From Pseudorhodobacter sp. MZDSW-24AT (GTDB lineage Bacteria; Pseudomonadota; Alphaproteobacteria; Rhodobacterales; Rhodobacteraceae), in assembly GCF_002794355.1 (NCBI RefSeq), contig NZ_PGOI01000009.1, positions 1 to 64,000 on the forward strand: a DNA stretch of 64,000 nt, in the 5' to 3' direction. The position numbers were made by a program, and so were the translations under genes. Under the pieces are notes generated by a model. That model did no database searches and was not told the origin of the DNA. It worked only from the letters and a program-made list of their open reading frames with translations. Shown piece by piece: positions 51,951 to 61,084 of this stretch. Every line of letters starts with the position of its first letter. The first letter of the stretch is position 1.

Positions 51951-51973
51951 ATCTAGACTGCACATTTCTAGAT
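51951..51973. promoter_or_regulatory. GntR operator candidate
   Basis: ATCTAGA (51951-51957) and TCTAGAT (51967-51973) form a perfect 7-bp inverted repeat with a 9-bp spacer, in the 140-bp gap between the divergent GntR gene and TRAP operon. It lies 24 bp upstream of the GntR start and can control both directions. Confidence 0.55.
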
Positions 51974-51996
51974 CACATGTAAAGAGGGGCGCGCGC

Positions 51997-52776
51997 GTGA
52001 ACATCGATACTTCGACGCAAGACCTGCCGCAGAAACCCAACCTGGAGTTCCGTATCCCGACAGAATTCGGAACAGCGCTTCCCACTGGCGCAGCCAAGCA
52101 GGCCGTTGAGGTGTTGGGCCGGAGGATTGCGAATGATATCTATGCTCAGGAAATGGTGATGCCGACCGAGGAAGAGCTGGCGCAATCCTTGGGTGTCAGC
52201 CGTGCGACTGTCCGCGATGCCGTTAAAGTGCTGTCAGGCAAGGGGCTGGTTCGGACCGCTCGGCGCTATGGAACACGCGTGCGTCCTATCGAGGAATGGA
52301 ACCTGCTCGATGGCGATGTGGTTTCTTGGCACGAATCGACACATCCGCGGATCAAACGGATCTTTGCGGAGACCACTGAGTTACGCGCTATTCTAGAGCC
52401 CGCGGCGGCCGCTCTTGCTGCCCGGCGTGGCACGGCCGCGCAAGCGCAGAAGCTTTTGGCGGCGGCAAACGCCATACATCCCGGTCAAGTCGATCTGGAG
52501 CGTCTTTTCATTGCGGACTGCCAATTTCACGTCACCTTACTGGACATGACGCACAACAGCGTCATGAGGCAAATGCGGCAGATCATTTTGACGATGCTGC
52601 GCGTGTCTTATGAGTTCGGGGTTGCCAATCCAGAGAATGATCAGGTCAGCCGGGATGGCCATCTTGCCGTTGCCGAGGCAATCTGCGCCCGCGATCCTGA
52701 CGCCGCACATAAAGCCATGTCGGCCATGTTGGATCTCAACCGCTCGCTTGCGGGTGAGCATTGGAGCGAAGGCTGA
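51997..52776 (+). CDS. GntR-family (FCD) transcriptional regulator of the sugar-acid operon
   Basis: This 259-aa protein has a winged HTH MPTEEELAQSLGVSRATVRD (about 51-70) and a wing segment GLVRTARRYGTRV. Its FCD effector domain has TTELRAILEPAAAALAARR and ADCQFHVTLLDM, with Asp/His metal-ligand positions. It resembles DgoR/LldR-type regulators that sense sugar-acid intermediates. Divergent from the TRAP operon, which it probably represses. Confidence 0.87.
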   Translation: MNIDTSTQDLPQKPNLEFRIPTEFGTALPTGAAKQAVEVLGRRIANDIYAQEMVMPTEEELAQSLGVSRATVRDAVKVLSGKGLVRTARRYGTRVRPIEEWNLLDGDVVSWHESTHPRIKRIFAETTELRAILEPAAAALAARRGTAAQAQKLLAAANAIHPGQVDLERLFIADCQFHVTLLDMTHNSVMRQMRQIILTMLRVSYEFGVANPENDQVSRDGHLAVAEAICARDPDAAHKAMSAMLDLNRSLAGEHWSEG

Positions 52777-53170
52777 AATTCCGCCCTTATGGCCGACACC
52801 ATTGCTATCGCAGTGTTTGCTTTGCAATTTCCTGGGACAGAAATCGGCCTTCATGCGGCCCTTGATCTATGGAATCGCGCGTTGGCTGGCATTTCTTGCG
52901 CTAAGTTGGATCTTTCTCGATCAGTGTATCACCGTCGCTGGTGCACAGCGCGATCAGGGCCTCGCTTCACTTGGACAACCGCCAGCGTCCGTAAAGAGCG
53001 CCCGATACTAGGCCTACAGGCGGGCCGATGGCGCAATTACGACCTCTTGGATCAGAGAGGATGATTGGCACCATAGTGCGCGCTGCATCCGATTTACCGT
53101 TCTGCATGCTTAGGTATTTGATCCCACGGTTTGATGGTGCGATCTTTTCTCAGCAATGGAAGGAAGCAGT
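52777..53170. other. Gene-free region near the right island end
   Basis: Nothing coding is supported. A few short frames on the plus strand have no domain. It probably consists of IS or element debris. Confidence 0.35.
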
Positions 53171-53420
53171 ATGGGACAAGTTCGTCACGGGAGCGCTACG
53201 ACCACTCATGCCGTCAGAGCAGCAACACAGCGATCGCAAGCTTCGCTCGCGCAGCTGAGCCGGGCGCTAGGCATCAACCCCAAGACGGTAGCTTAGTGAC
53301 GCAAGCGGGCGACGGTCGAGGACCTCAAGACCGGGCCGACGGAACCGCGATCGACGGTTCTCACCGAGCCAGAAGAGGCGGCAGTCGTCGCCCTCCGAAG
53401 GCACACGCTGCTGCCGCTGG
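53171..53420 (+). pseudogene. IS481-like transposase fragment with internal stops
   Basis: From ATG 53171 the frame reads MGQVRHGSATTTHAVRAATQ and SQASLAQLSRALGINPKTVA, then two stops (TAG TGA), then RKRATVEDLKTGPTEPRSTV in the same frame. This is the N-terminal HTH part of IS481/IS3-group transposases. The catalytic DDE domain is missing. Inactive relic at the right edge of the island. Confidence 0.65.
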
Positions 53421-53634
53421 ATGATTGCCTTTATGCCCTGCAGCCCTCGTTCCCTCAGCGAATACATCTGCAAAATCTGGACATCAGGGCCGGATCGATT
53501 GATCCTCTACCCGATCCACCAGATGCTGGGACTGAACATCTCGCTGCATTGCAGTATCTCAAGCTCCCTAGCTTGCGAACGAGTCTCTAGGCGTGATGAT
53601 TGCTTCTGATACTGCGAAACAGTTCGCAGATCGC

Positions 53635-53649
53635 GCCCCCGCAACCAAA
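53635..53649 (+). repeat. Putative attR: distal copy of the tRNA-end repeat
   Basis: GCCCCCGCAACCAAA repeats 30-44 exactly. Upstream sequence does not continue the tRNA T-arm, so this is not a second tRNA. It is followed by a terminator in the position expected for the original tRNA-fMet terminator. Confidence 0.66.
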
Positions 53650-53673
53650 AATACCAGCCTAACTCTGACACCA

Positions 53674-53697
53674 GCCCCGACCAACCGTCGGGGCTTT
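53674..53697 (+). terminator. Displaced tRNA-fMet terminator (candidate)
   Basis: GCCCCGAC (53674-53681) pairs with GTCGGGGC (53687-53694), loop CAACC, then TTT. With no gene ending immediately upstream, its best explanation is the terminator that stood downstream of the tRNA before insertion. Confidence 0.62.
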
Positions 53698-54382
53698 GTC
53701 ATGTCCGGAGCACGGGGCGACAGGGTCTCGGTAAGACCCCCAACAAGTTCAATGTGATGAAAACCGGATGCCGCCCAGTCCGGCGCCATCCGAACCTTGG
53801 GGATCAAGTCCCGCAGCAACTCCGTCGCCTACGGCTGCAGGGCGGGCTGGTTCTAAGACTCGGACAAGGTTGAGGTCTTCCCCCGGTAAAGGTCCGACAG
53901 CGCGGGGGCCGGCGCAGGGCGGGGCTCGCGATGGCGACTGCGGGAGAGTTTGTCAGAGGCTCCGGGGGGGAGATACGGGGCGATGGACGGAAGCAATGGG
54001 GGGGGCGGGGGCAAGGCGCAGGGCGGTGCAGGGCGCCTGAGGCTTGGCGTGATGGTGAGCGCGGTTGTGGCGCGGCTCAGTGGGGGCCAGAGCCTTTGGC
54101 GCGCTGTTGGTTGCAGGTGGGTTGGCGATCTGTGGGGGGCTGCGCTGGGGGGAGATGCGATCCGATGCCGGGCGGTGGTGGGGTGTTTGTGCAGGCGCAA
54201 GGGGGCGTTTTGCGAGGGCGCGGGCGGGCTGGTGCGTGCCATGGGCCGCGTCTGCCGGAACAGGTTTTGGTTTCCCGATGTCAGATCGGCGCTTCTTTGG
54301 GGGGGCGTGAGATGTGTCGGGCCGGGCGGGGGCGTTGACTTGGAGTCATAATTACATATAGTAAGAATCAGGGAGAGACGAC
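53698..54382. other. Gene-free, G-run-rich region upstream of the ROK regulator
   Basis: No convincing gene is seen; long open frames on both strands are of low-complexity Gly/Arg or Pro/Arg type. The plus strand has runs of 7 G (about 53964-53970), then 4, 8 and 5 G up to about 54011, capable of forming G-quadruplexes. An AT-rich stretch, ATAATTACATATAGTAAG (about 54349-54366), just before the ROK gene is a likely promoter/operator. Confidence 0.45.
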
Positions 54383-55567
54383 ATGCGCAAGCCACGAAGC
54401 CGTAGCGATACGCGAACCGCCGTTCTGGGGCACATCTGGTGCCAAAGCGGGTCGTTTCGCACGCATATCTCAAGAAATGTCGGCCTGACCGAGGCCAGCG
54501 TCTCGCGGATCATTGCCGAGTTGAAGGCGGAGGGCGTGATCGAGGAATCGCGCCGCATCGCGCCGTATCAAGGTGGCCCAAGCGCTTTTCTTACATTGAG
54601 TAAGTCTATCTATGTCGCGGCGCTTGAGGTGTCGAACAGCCGGATTCATGTGGCGGTGGGGTCGCTGGGCGGCGACATCGTGTTTTCGGAACATCACAGC
54701 CTGCCCGATGGTGCCGATGCGGGGGCGGTGGAGGCCACGATCGGGGTTGCCATCACGGATCTGGCGCGCTGGGTGCAGCGCCGCGACGTGGTGATTGATC
54801 AGGCGGCGGTGTCCATCCCGGGGTTTCACAGCGGCCAGACGGTGAACCCGATCATCGCGCTTGATGCCGCGCGCCTGTTGCAGCGGCTGACACAGGCCTT
54901 GCCCGGCGTGCCTGTGACGGTTGCCAATTCGATGGTGACGCGGGCGGTGGCGTATCGCTTGCATGAAGCGAACAAGATCCGCACCGATCCTTATCTGTTT
55001 GTCTATACCGGCCACGGGGTCGGCGCGGCCTTTGTGGAGGATTTCGCCGACGGCGGTTCGGTCGAGGCCTGTGAGCTGGGCCATATGGTTGTGGAGCCGA
55101 AAGGCAACCTGTGCCGCTGTGGCCATCGGGGATGCCTTGAAACGCTGTTGTCCAGTGCGGCCTTGGCCGACGTGCTGGGCGTGGCGGAGGCGGATCTGAT
55201 CGCGCGGGGCGATCAGTGGATCCATGAGTTCCGCATCAGTGCAAAGGCCAAGCGCGACATCGGGGAGCGGCTGTTCCGTCTGGGGTTGGCCATCGGCAAC
55301 GCGCTGAATGTGAGCCGCAGCAATCGGGTCGTGGTGACCGGCTGGACGGGTGCCTTGCCCGAGGAAGACCGCGCGCTTTTGCTGGATGCCATCGGCCAAG
55401 CGCTTTTGGGAGGCGCGGCGCATATCGAGCTGACCTTGGCACCGGCCAACTTTGGGCGCGAACCGGCGACCGGCCTGGCCTTGGCTTCACACAGTTTCGT
55501 CCGGCGGGGAGGAGCGCGCGCAACAGCACCTGACGAAGTTCTGACCACTGAGGACGCGCGAGAGTAG
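54383..55567 (+). CDS. ROK-family transcriptional regulator
   Basis: This 394-aa protein has an N-terminal winged HTH (NVGLTEASVSRIIAELKAEG, about 32-51) and a C-terminal sugar-kinase-like ROK fold with the zinc motif CRCGHRGCLE (about 247-256). ROK repressors such as NagC and Mlc respond to sugars or control ABC transporter operons. It immediately precedes and probably regulates the peptide-type ABC transporter operon. Confidence 0.86.
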   Translation: MRKPRSRSDTRTAVLGHIWCQSGSFRTHISRNVGLTEASVSRIIAELKAEGVIEESRRIAPYQGGPSAFLTLSKSIYVAALEVSNSRIHVAVGSLGGDIVFSEHHSLPDGADAGAVEATIGVAITDLARWVQRRDVVIDQAAVSIPGFHSGQTVNPIIALDAARLLQRLTQALPGVPVTVANSMVTRAVAYRLHEANKIRTDPYLFVYTGHGVGAAFVEDFADGGSVEACELGHMVVEPKGNLCRCGHRGCLETLLSSAALADVLGVAEADLIARGDQWIHEFRISAKAKRDIGERLFRLGLAIGNALNVSRSNRVVVTGWTGALPEEDRALLLDAIGQALLGGAAHIELTLAPANFGREPATGLALASHSFVRRGGARATAPDEVLTTEDARE

Positions 55568-55602
55568 AGGCCGCCACGCGGGGCGGCAAAAGGGAGGAAA
55601 GC

Positions 55603-57174
55603 ATGAAATGGAAATCCCGGGTCTTTGGACCCGTCCTTGCGGCTGGGCTGGTGTTCAGCCTGAGCCCGGCGCTGGCCGAAACGGTTTTGCGGGTCAAGCC
55701 TTCGGGGGATGTGAAGGTTCTGGACCCGACGATTGCGGCGGATTCGATCGCCCGCAATTTCGGCTACATGATCTATGACACCTTGTTTGCGGTGGATGAG
55801 TCTTTGACGGTGCAGCCCCAGATGGTGGAGAGCTGGAGCACATCGGAGGATGGCAAGCTTTGGACCTTTACGCTGCGCGAAGGTTTGGCGTTCAGCGATG
55901 GGGCGCCTGTGACCTCGGCCGATGTGATCGCCTCGCTGGAACGCTGGGCCAAGGCGGATGCGATGGGGCAGGCGCTGAGCGCGCGCGGGGCCGTCTGGAC
56001 GCAGGTCGATGACCGGACCTTCACGCTGGGGTTGGATCGGCCATGGGGGCTGGTGCTTGAAGCCTTGGGCAAGCCCGGCGCGCCGGTGCCGTTTATCCTG
56101 CCCGCGCGGGTGATTGCGGCGGCTGCCGCGGATCAGCCGGTCACCGATCAGACCGGGTCGGGGCCTTTCGTCTTTGTCAAGGAGGCGTGGATTCCGGGGT
56201 CGAAGCTGGTTTTTACCAAGAACCCGAATTACGTGCCGCGGGCTGAGCCTGCCTCTGGCCTTGCCGGTGGCAAGGTCGCAAAGGTTGACCGTGTGGAATG
56301 GCTGATCCTGCCCGACCAGCAAACGGCGCTGGATGCGCTTAAGCAAGGCGAGTTGGACATTGCCGAAGACATTCCGACAGATCTGATCCCCTTGGCCCAG
56401 ATGTCGCCCGATGTGGTCATTTCGAACCAAGACGAGATCGGCGTGGCGCAGCAGATGCGTCTGAACTCTTTGGTTCCGCCGTTTGACAATCCCAAGGTGC
56501 GGCAGGCGGCTTTGCTTGCGACCAATCCGCAGGATTATCTGGATGCGATGGCCAGCGGTGACGACAGTTTGGCCAAGATCTGCCGGTCTTTCTATGTGTG
56601 CTCGTCGCCGGTTTACACCGAAGCTGGCTTCCCGGCGCCCGATCTGGAGCAGGCCAAGGCCCTGCTGCAAGAGGCAGGCTATGATGGCACTCCGGTTGTC
56701 ATTCTGAATGCGGCCGAGAATGCGCAGATCAACCCGGCCAGTCTTGTGGCGGAACAGCAGCTGGAAGCGGTAGGGTTTACCGTGGATGTGCAGGCGATGG
56801 ACTGGGCGACCGTGGTGACCCGCCGCACCAGCAAGGAGCCTGTCAGCAACGGCGGCTGGTCGATCTTTATCTCGGGTCCCGGCGGGCTCGACTTCATGGT
56901 GCCCAACAGCCACCTTGGCTTGCGGTCAAATTGCGAGGGCGCGTGGTTCGGTTGGCCCTGCGATGCCACGATCGAGACGCTGCGCGAAGCCTATGGCGAG
57001 GCCCCGGATCTGACGGCGCGCCAGCAGATCGCCGAGGAGGTTCAGGCCAAGGCCTTGGAGACCGTCCCCTATGTGCCGTTGATCGTGCAATATCAGATCC
57101 GGGCGGCCCGCTCGGACCTGCAAGGCATCCTTGCCACCCCGGCTCCGGTTTACTGGAACATCGGCCGAGAGTGA
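55603..57174 (+). CDS. ABC transporter substrate-binding protein (SBP family 5, peptide/opine/nickel)
   Basis: This 523-aa protein starts with a signal peptide (MKWKSRVFGPVLAAGLVFSL, cleavage near ALAET). It has the family-5 regions MVESWSTSEDGKLWTFTLRE and GLAFSDGAPVTSADV, and ends in the usual YVPLIVQYQIRA region. It captures a peptide or similar small molecule in the periplasm and is the first gene of a six-to-seven gene operon. Confidence 0.9.
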   Translation: MKWKSRVFGPVLAAGLVFSLSPALAETVLRVKPSGDVKVLDPTIAADSIARNFGYMIYDTLFAVDESLTVQPQMVESWSTSEDGKLWTFTLREGLAFSDGAPVTSADVIASLERWAKADAMGQALSARGAVWTQVDDRTFTLGLDRPWGLVLEALGKPGAPVPFILPARVIAAAAADQPVTDQTGSGPFVFVKEAWIPGSKLVFTKNPNYVPRAEPASGLAGGKVAKVDRVEWLILPDQQTALDALKQGELDIAEDIPTDLIPLAQMSPDVVISNQDEIGVAQQMRLNSLVPPFDNPKVRQAALLATNPQDYLDAMASGDDSLAKICRSFYVCSSPVYTEAGFPAPDLEQAKALLQEAGYDGTPVVILNAAENAQINPASLVAEQQLEAVGFTVDVQAMDWATVVTRRTSKEPVSNGGWSIFISGPGGLDFMVPNSHLGLRSNCEGAWFGWPCDATIETLREAYGEAPDLTARQQIAEEVQAKALETVPYVPLIVQYQIRAARSDLQGILATPAPVYWNIGRE

Positions 57175-57249
57175 TCTGGACAGGGCCGCAGGCCGTTTGC
57201 CGCCTGTGGCCCCTTCCTTGCGACCATCGCCCAAAAGGAAATCCGACCG

Positions 57250-58191
57250 ATGCTGACGTTTGTCTTGCGGCGGCTCTTGACCACGATTCCGGTCATGATC
57301 TTTGTCGCGCTCTTTGTTTTCAGCCTGCTGTATCTTGCGCCCGGAGATCCGGCGGCGCTGATCGCGGGGGATCAGGCCACGCCCGAGCAGATTGAGGCGA
57401 TGCGCAGATCGCTTGGGCTGGATCAGCCGTTTCTGGTGCGTTTCTGGAACTGGAGCTGGCAGGTGGTGCAGGGCGATCTGGGCACGTCCATCTTTTCGAA
57501 CCTGCCTGTGACCACCTTGATCGCACAGCGGCTGGAGCCGACCCTGTCGCTGATGCTGCTGACGGTGGCGCTGTCGGTGCTGATCGCGGTGCCGATGGGG
57601 GTTCTGGCCGGGGCGCGGCAAGGCGGCTGGATCGACCGGGCGGTGATGGCGATGGCGGTGATGGGGTTTTCGGTCCCGGTGTTCGTGATCGGCTACCTGC
57701 TGGCCTATGTGTTTTCGGTGCGGCTCAACCTGCTGCCCGTGCAAGGATACACCCCCTTGGCCGAAGGCTTCCGCCCGTTTCTGGCCAATCTGATCTTGCC
57801 GGCGGTGGCGCTGTCGGGCGTTTACATTGCCTTGATCGCGCGGATCACCCGCACCGCGATGATCGACGTGCTGTCGCAGGATTACATCCGCACCGCCCGT
57901 GCCAAGGGGCTGGGGACGATGCAGGTGCTGTTTCTGCATGCGTTGAAGAATGCGGCGGTGCCGATCGTCACCGTGATTGGTGTTGGCATCGCGTTGCTGA
58001 TCGGCGGCGCGGTGGTGACAGAGACGGTCTTTGCCATCCCGGGCATCGGGCGACTGGTGGTCGATGCCATCTTGCGGCGCGATTATCCGGTGATTCAGGG
58101 CGTCATTTTGATGTTCAGCCTGACCTATGTGCTGATCAACCTGCTGATCGATCTCAGCTACACCATTCTTGATCCGAGGGTGCGCTACTGA
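57250..58191 (+). CDS. ABC transporter permease (DppB type)
   Basis: This 313-aa membrane protein starts MLTFVLRRLLTTIPVMIFVA. It has the DppB/OppB N-terminal signature and the EAA loop region DYIRTARAKGLGTMQVLFLH, which contacts the ATPase. It overlaps the next permease by 1 bp (ATG within TGATG). Confidence 0.91.
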   Translation: MLTFVLRRLLTTIPVMIFVALFVFSLLYLAPGDPAALIAGDQATPEQIEAMRRSLGLDQPFLVRFWNWSWQVVQGDLGTSIFSNLPVTTLIAQRLEPTLSLMLLTVALSVLIAVPMGVLAGARQGGWIDRAVMAMAVMGFSVPVFVIGYLLAYVFSVRLNLLPVQGYTPLAEGFRPFLANLILPAVALSGVYIALIARITRTAMIDVLSQDYIRTARAKGLGTMQVLFLHALKNAAVPIVTVIGVGIALLIGGAVVTETVFAIPGIGRLVVDAILRRDYPVIQGVILMFSLTYVLINLLIDLSYTILDPRVRY

Positions 58192-59090
58192 TGGCCGCTT
58201 CATCGCTTCCGCCGCAGGTTTCTGCCGCGCCAGATCTTTTTCCCCCTGTCAAACGCCGCCATCCTTGGGTTGCCCTTGCGCGGCGCCATCCGTCGATCGT
58301 GATTGGAGGCGGTCTGCTTTTGGTCATCGTGGTGATGGCCGTGGCGGCGCAATGGCTTGGCACCGTTGACCCCAATGCCATCGCCCCGGCCAAGCGCAAC
58401 CGTGCGCCTTCGGCCGAGTTCTGGTTTGGCACCGATGCGCTGGGGCGTGATCTTTATTCGCGCGTGCTTTATGGGGCGCAGGTTTCGTTGATGGTGGGCG
58501 TTGCCGTGGCGGTTTGCGCCACGATCTTGGGGCTGGCCACGGGTTTGGTGGCCGGAGCGGTGCGCGCGCTGGACGCCCCGATCATGCGGATCATGGATGG
58601 GCTGATGTCGATTCCGCCGATCCTTTTGGCTGTGGCGCTGATGGCGCTGATGCGGGGATCGGTTTTGAATGTGATCTTGGCCATTTCCATCGCCGAGTTT
58701 CCCCGGATGAGCAGGCTGGTGCGCGGGCTTGTGCTGTCGATCCGCGAACAGCCTTATGTCGATGGGGCCATCGTGGCGGGCACGGCCCTGCCCATGGTGA
58801 TCTGGCGTCATATCCTGCCCAACACGCTGGGCCCGGTGATCGTGCAATCCACCTATATCTGCTCGGCCGCGATGATCACCGAGGCGGCGCTGTCCTTTAT
58901 CGGTGCGGGGACGCCGCCATCGGTGCCAAGCTGGGGCACCGTGATGTCGGAAGGGCGCGCCCTGTGGCAGATCAAGCCGCATATGATTTTCTTTCCGGCG
59001 GTCTTTCTGTCGCTGACGGTGCTGGCGGTGAACATTCTGGGGGACGGGCTGCGTGACGCCTTTGACCCGCGCGCGGGCAAGAGGGGGTAA
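58191..59090 (+). CDS. ABC transporter permease (DppC type)
   Basis: This 299-aa membrane protein has an N-terminal OppC_N-type region (FGTDALGRDLYSRVLYGAQV) and EAA loop YVDGAIVAGTALPMVIWRH. It follows the DppB-type gene and is 3 bp from the first ATPase. Confidence 0.91.
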   Translation: MAASSLPPQVSAAPDLFPPVKRRHPWVALARRHPSIVIGGGLLLVIVVMAVAAQWLGTVDPNAIAPAKRNRAPSAEFWFGTDALGRDLYSRVLYGAQVSLMVGVAVAVCATILGLATGLVAGAVRALDAPIMRIMDGLMSIPPILLAVALMALMRGSVLNVILAISIAEFPRMSRLVRGLVLSIREQPYVDGAIVAGTALPMVIWRHILPNTLGPVIVQSTYICSAAMITEAALSFIGAGTPPSVPSWGTVMSEGRALWQIKPHMIFFPAVFLSLTVLAVNILGDGLRDAFDPRAGKRG

Positions 59091-59093
59091 ATC

Positions 59094-60086
59094 ATGGCCT
59101 TGCTGGACGTTGAAAACCTGCGGACGCATTTTCGCGCGCCGGACGGCACCGCGATCCGCGCGGTGGAGGATGTGAGCTTTTCCGTGGAGGAAGGCGAGAC
59201 CTTGGCGATTGTCGGTGAAAGCGGATCGGGGAAATCCGTGACTTCGCTTTCGATCATGCGGTTGCTGCCTGCAGAGGTGGCGCGGAACGCCGGCGCGATC
59301 CGGTTTCGGGGCACCGATCTGTTGGGGCTTCCCGAACAGGCGATGCGCGCGATCCGGGGCAATGAGATCGGGATGATCTTTCAGGAACCGATGACCTCGT
59401 TGAATCCGGTGCTGACGGTCGGTCGCCAGATTGCCGAGACGCTGACGCTGCACCAGCGGCTGAGCCGTCAGGAGGCACGGGCCAAGGCCATAGAGATGTT
59501 GCGCTTTGTGGACATTCCGGCGCCGGAGCGGCGGGTGGATGAATACCCCCACCAGCTTTCAGGGGGTATGCGGCAACGGGTGATGATCGCGATGGCGCTT
59601 GCCTGCTCGCCCCGTCTTTTGATCGCGGATGAGCCGACCACGGCGCTGGATGTGACGATTCAGGCGCAGGTGCTTGATCTGATGGCCGATCTGCAAAAGC
59701 GCACGGGGACCGCGATCATCCTGATCACGCATGATCTGGGCGTGGTGGCCGAGGTCGCGGACCGCGTGATCGTGATGTATGCGGGCCGCACCGTGGAAGA
59801 GGCCACCACCGAGGCGCTGTTTGCCCGGCCCTTGCATCCTTACACACGGGGCCTGCTGGCCACGGTGCCGCGTCTTGGGTCTTCGCTGGACCCTGCGGCG
59901 CCGGAGCGGCTGGTGGAAATCGCCGGTCAGGTGCCAAGCCTGCGCAGCGCCATCATGGGCTGCGCCTTTGCGGGCCGCTGCCCGCTGGTGCAAGAGCGGT
60001 GCCGATCAGAGCGCCCGCAGTTGCGCCCGATCACGCAGGGGCACGCGGTTTCTTGCCATCTTGTTCCTGACGGAGATCACCCATGA
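59094..60086 (+). CDS. ABC transporter ATP-binding protein (DppD type)
   Basis: This 330-aa protein has Walker A GESGSGKS (about 40-47), Q-loop [10 protein letters not shown], signature LSGGMRQR, Walker [13 protein letters not shown], and the C-terminal oligopeptide domain with Cys-containing [14 protein letters not shown] (Fe-S/zinc-like tail of DppD). It overlaps the next ATPase by 4 bp. Confidence 0.93.
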   Translation: MALLDVENLRTHFRAPDGTAIRAVEDVSFSVEEGETLAIVGESGSGKSVTSLSIMRLLPAEVARNAGAIRFRGTDLLGLPEQAMRAIRGNEIGMIFQEPMTSLNPVLTVGRQIAETLTLHQRLSRQEARAKAIEMLRFVDIPAPERRVDEYPHQLSGGMRQRVMIAMALACSPRLLIADEPTTALDVTIQAQVLDLMADLQKRTGTAIILITHDLGVVAEVADRVIVMYAGRTVEEATTEALFARPLHPYTRGLLATVPRLGSSLDPAAPERLVEIAGQVPSLRSAIMGCAFAGRCPLVQERCRSERPQLRPITQGHAVSCHLVPDGDHP

Positions 60087-61084
60087 GCGCGCTTTTGGAC
60101 TTGCGGGGGCTGACCAAGCATTTCCCGCTGAGCCCGGATCTGTTCGGCCGTCCGAAGGCAACGGTGCATGCGCTGGATGATGTGAGCCTGAGCCTTGCGC
60201 GCGGGGAAACCTTGTCGATCGTGGGCGAAAGCGGCTGCGGGAAATCCACGCTTGGCAAGGCCATCGTGCAGCTTCAGGTGCCGACCGCCGGGGATATTCT
60301 GCTGGAGGGTGCGCGGGTGAACGGGCAACGCGGCGCGGCGCTGAAAGCGTTTCGCAAGCGGGTGCAGATGGTGTTTCAGGACCCCTATTCCAGCCTGAAC
60401 CCGCGTCTGACCGTGTTCGACAGTCTGGCCGAGCCCTTGCGCAATTTTGGCATCGCCCATGCGCGGGCAGAGTTGGAGCGTCAGATCGGGGATCTGTTGC
60501 AGCAGGTGGGCTTGCCGCGCGATGCGGCGCACCGCTATCCGCATGAGTTTTCGGGCGGCCAGCGTCAGCGCATCGCCATCGCGCGGGCCTTGGCGCCAAG
60601 GCCTGATCTGATTGTCTGCGACGAAGCGGTTTCGGCGCTGGACGTGTCTGTCAAGGCGCAGGTCGTGAACCTTTTGGGCGATATTCAGAAGGCCACGGGG
60701 CTGAGCCTTGTGTTCATCAGCCATGATCTTGCGATTGTCGAACATCTGACCCATCGGGTTGCGGTGATGTATCTGGGCCGCGTGGTGGAGCTGGCGGAGC
60801 GTCGTGCGTTGTTTGGGGACGCGCGCCACCCCTATACGCGCGCGCTGATTTCGGCGGTGCCTGTGCCGGACCCGAAGGTCCGCAAGACCCGCACGATGCT
60901 CAAGGGCGATGTGCCAAGCCCGCTGCGGCCGCCTTCGGGCTGCCGCTTTCACACGCGCTGCCCTTTTGCCACGGAGACGTGCCGCGCCGTGACCCCTGCA
61001 CTGCGGCCTGTGGCCGAGGGGCACAAGGTTGCTTGCCATTTCGACATTTCACCTGACGGCACGCAGGTCCGCGATGCAGCCTGA
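60083..61084 (+). CDS. ABC transporter ATP-binding protein (DppF type)
   Basis: This 333-aa protein has Walker [11 protein letters not shown]-loop [10 protein letters not shown], signature FSGGQRQR and Walker [13 protein letters not shown]. The C-terminal Cys motif [14 protein letters not shown] is as in DppF/OppF. Overlaps the carboxylesterase start, so hydrolase and transporter are co-expressed. Confidence 0.93.
   Translation: MSALLDLRGLTKHFPLSPDLFGRPKATVHALDDVSLSLARGETLSIVGESGCGKSTLGKAIVQLQVPTAGDILLEGARVNGQRGAALKAFRKRVQMVFQDPYSSLNPRLTVFDSLAEPLRNFGIAHARAELERQIGDLLQQVGLPRDAAHRYPHEFSGGQRQRIAIARALAPRPDLIVCDEAVSALDVSVKAQVVNLLGDIQKATGLSLVFISHDLAIVEHLTHRVAVMYLGRVVELAERRALFGDARHPYTRALISAVPVPDPKVRKTRTMLKGDVPSPLRPPSGCRFHTRCPFATETCRAVTPALRPVAEGHKVACHFDISPDGTQVRDAA

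Larger units (their letters stand above)
1..53649. mobile_element. Genomic island / integrative mobilizable element in tRNA-fMet
   Basis: The element is bounded by a 15-bp direct repeat of the tRNA 3' end (30-44 and 53635-53649). It carries a large serine recombinase next to the tRNA, a relaxase and accessory mobilization genes, defence-type genes, metal resistance, two catabolic cargo clusters and many IS remnants. A rho-independent terminator just beyond the right repeat is best explained as the displaced tRNA terminator. It may be a composite of successive insertions. No conjugative type IV secretion genes are seen, so it would be mobilizable rather than self-transmissible. Boundaries are inferred; the repeats themselves are seen. 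Confidence 0.7.

Noticed and set aside
53630-53649. Second tRNA gene at the distal repeat
   Set aside because: Only the acceptor strand and CCA are repeated; there is no T arm or anticodon arm upstream, so it is an attachment-site copy.
53853-54473. 206-aa minus-strand frame in the G-rich region
   Set aside because: Pro/Arg/Ser low-complexity translation of a G-run region, overlapping the start of the ROK gene in antisense.
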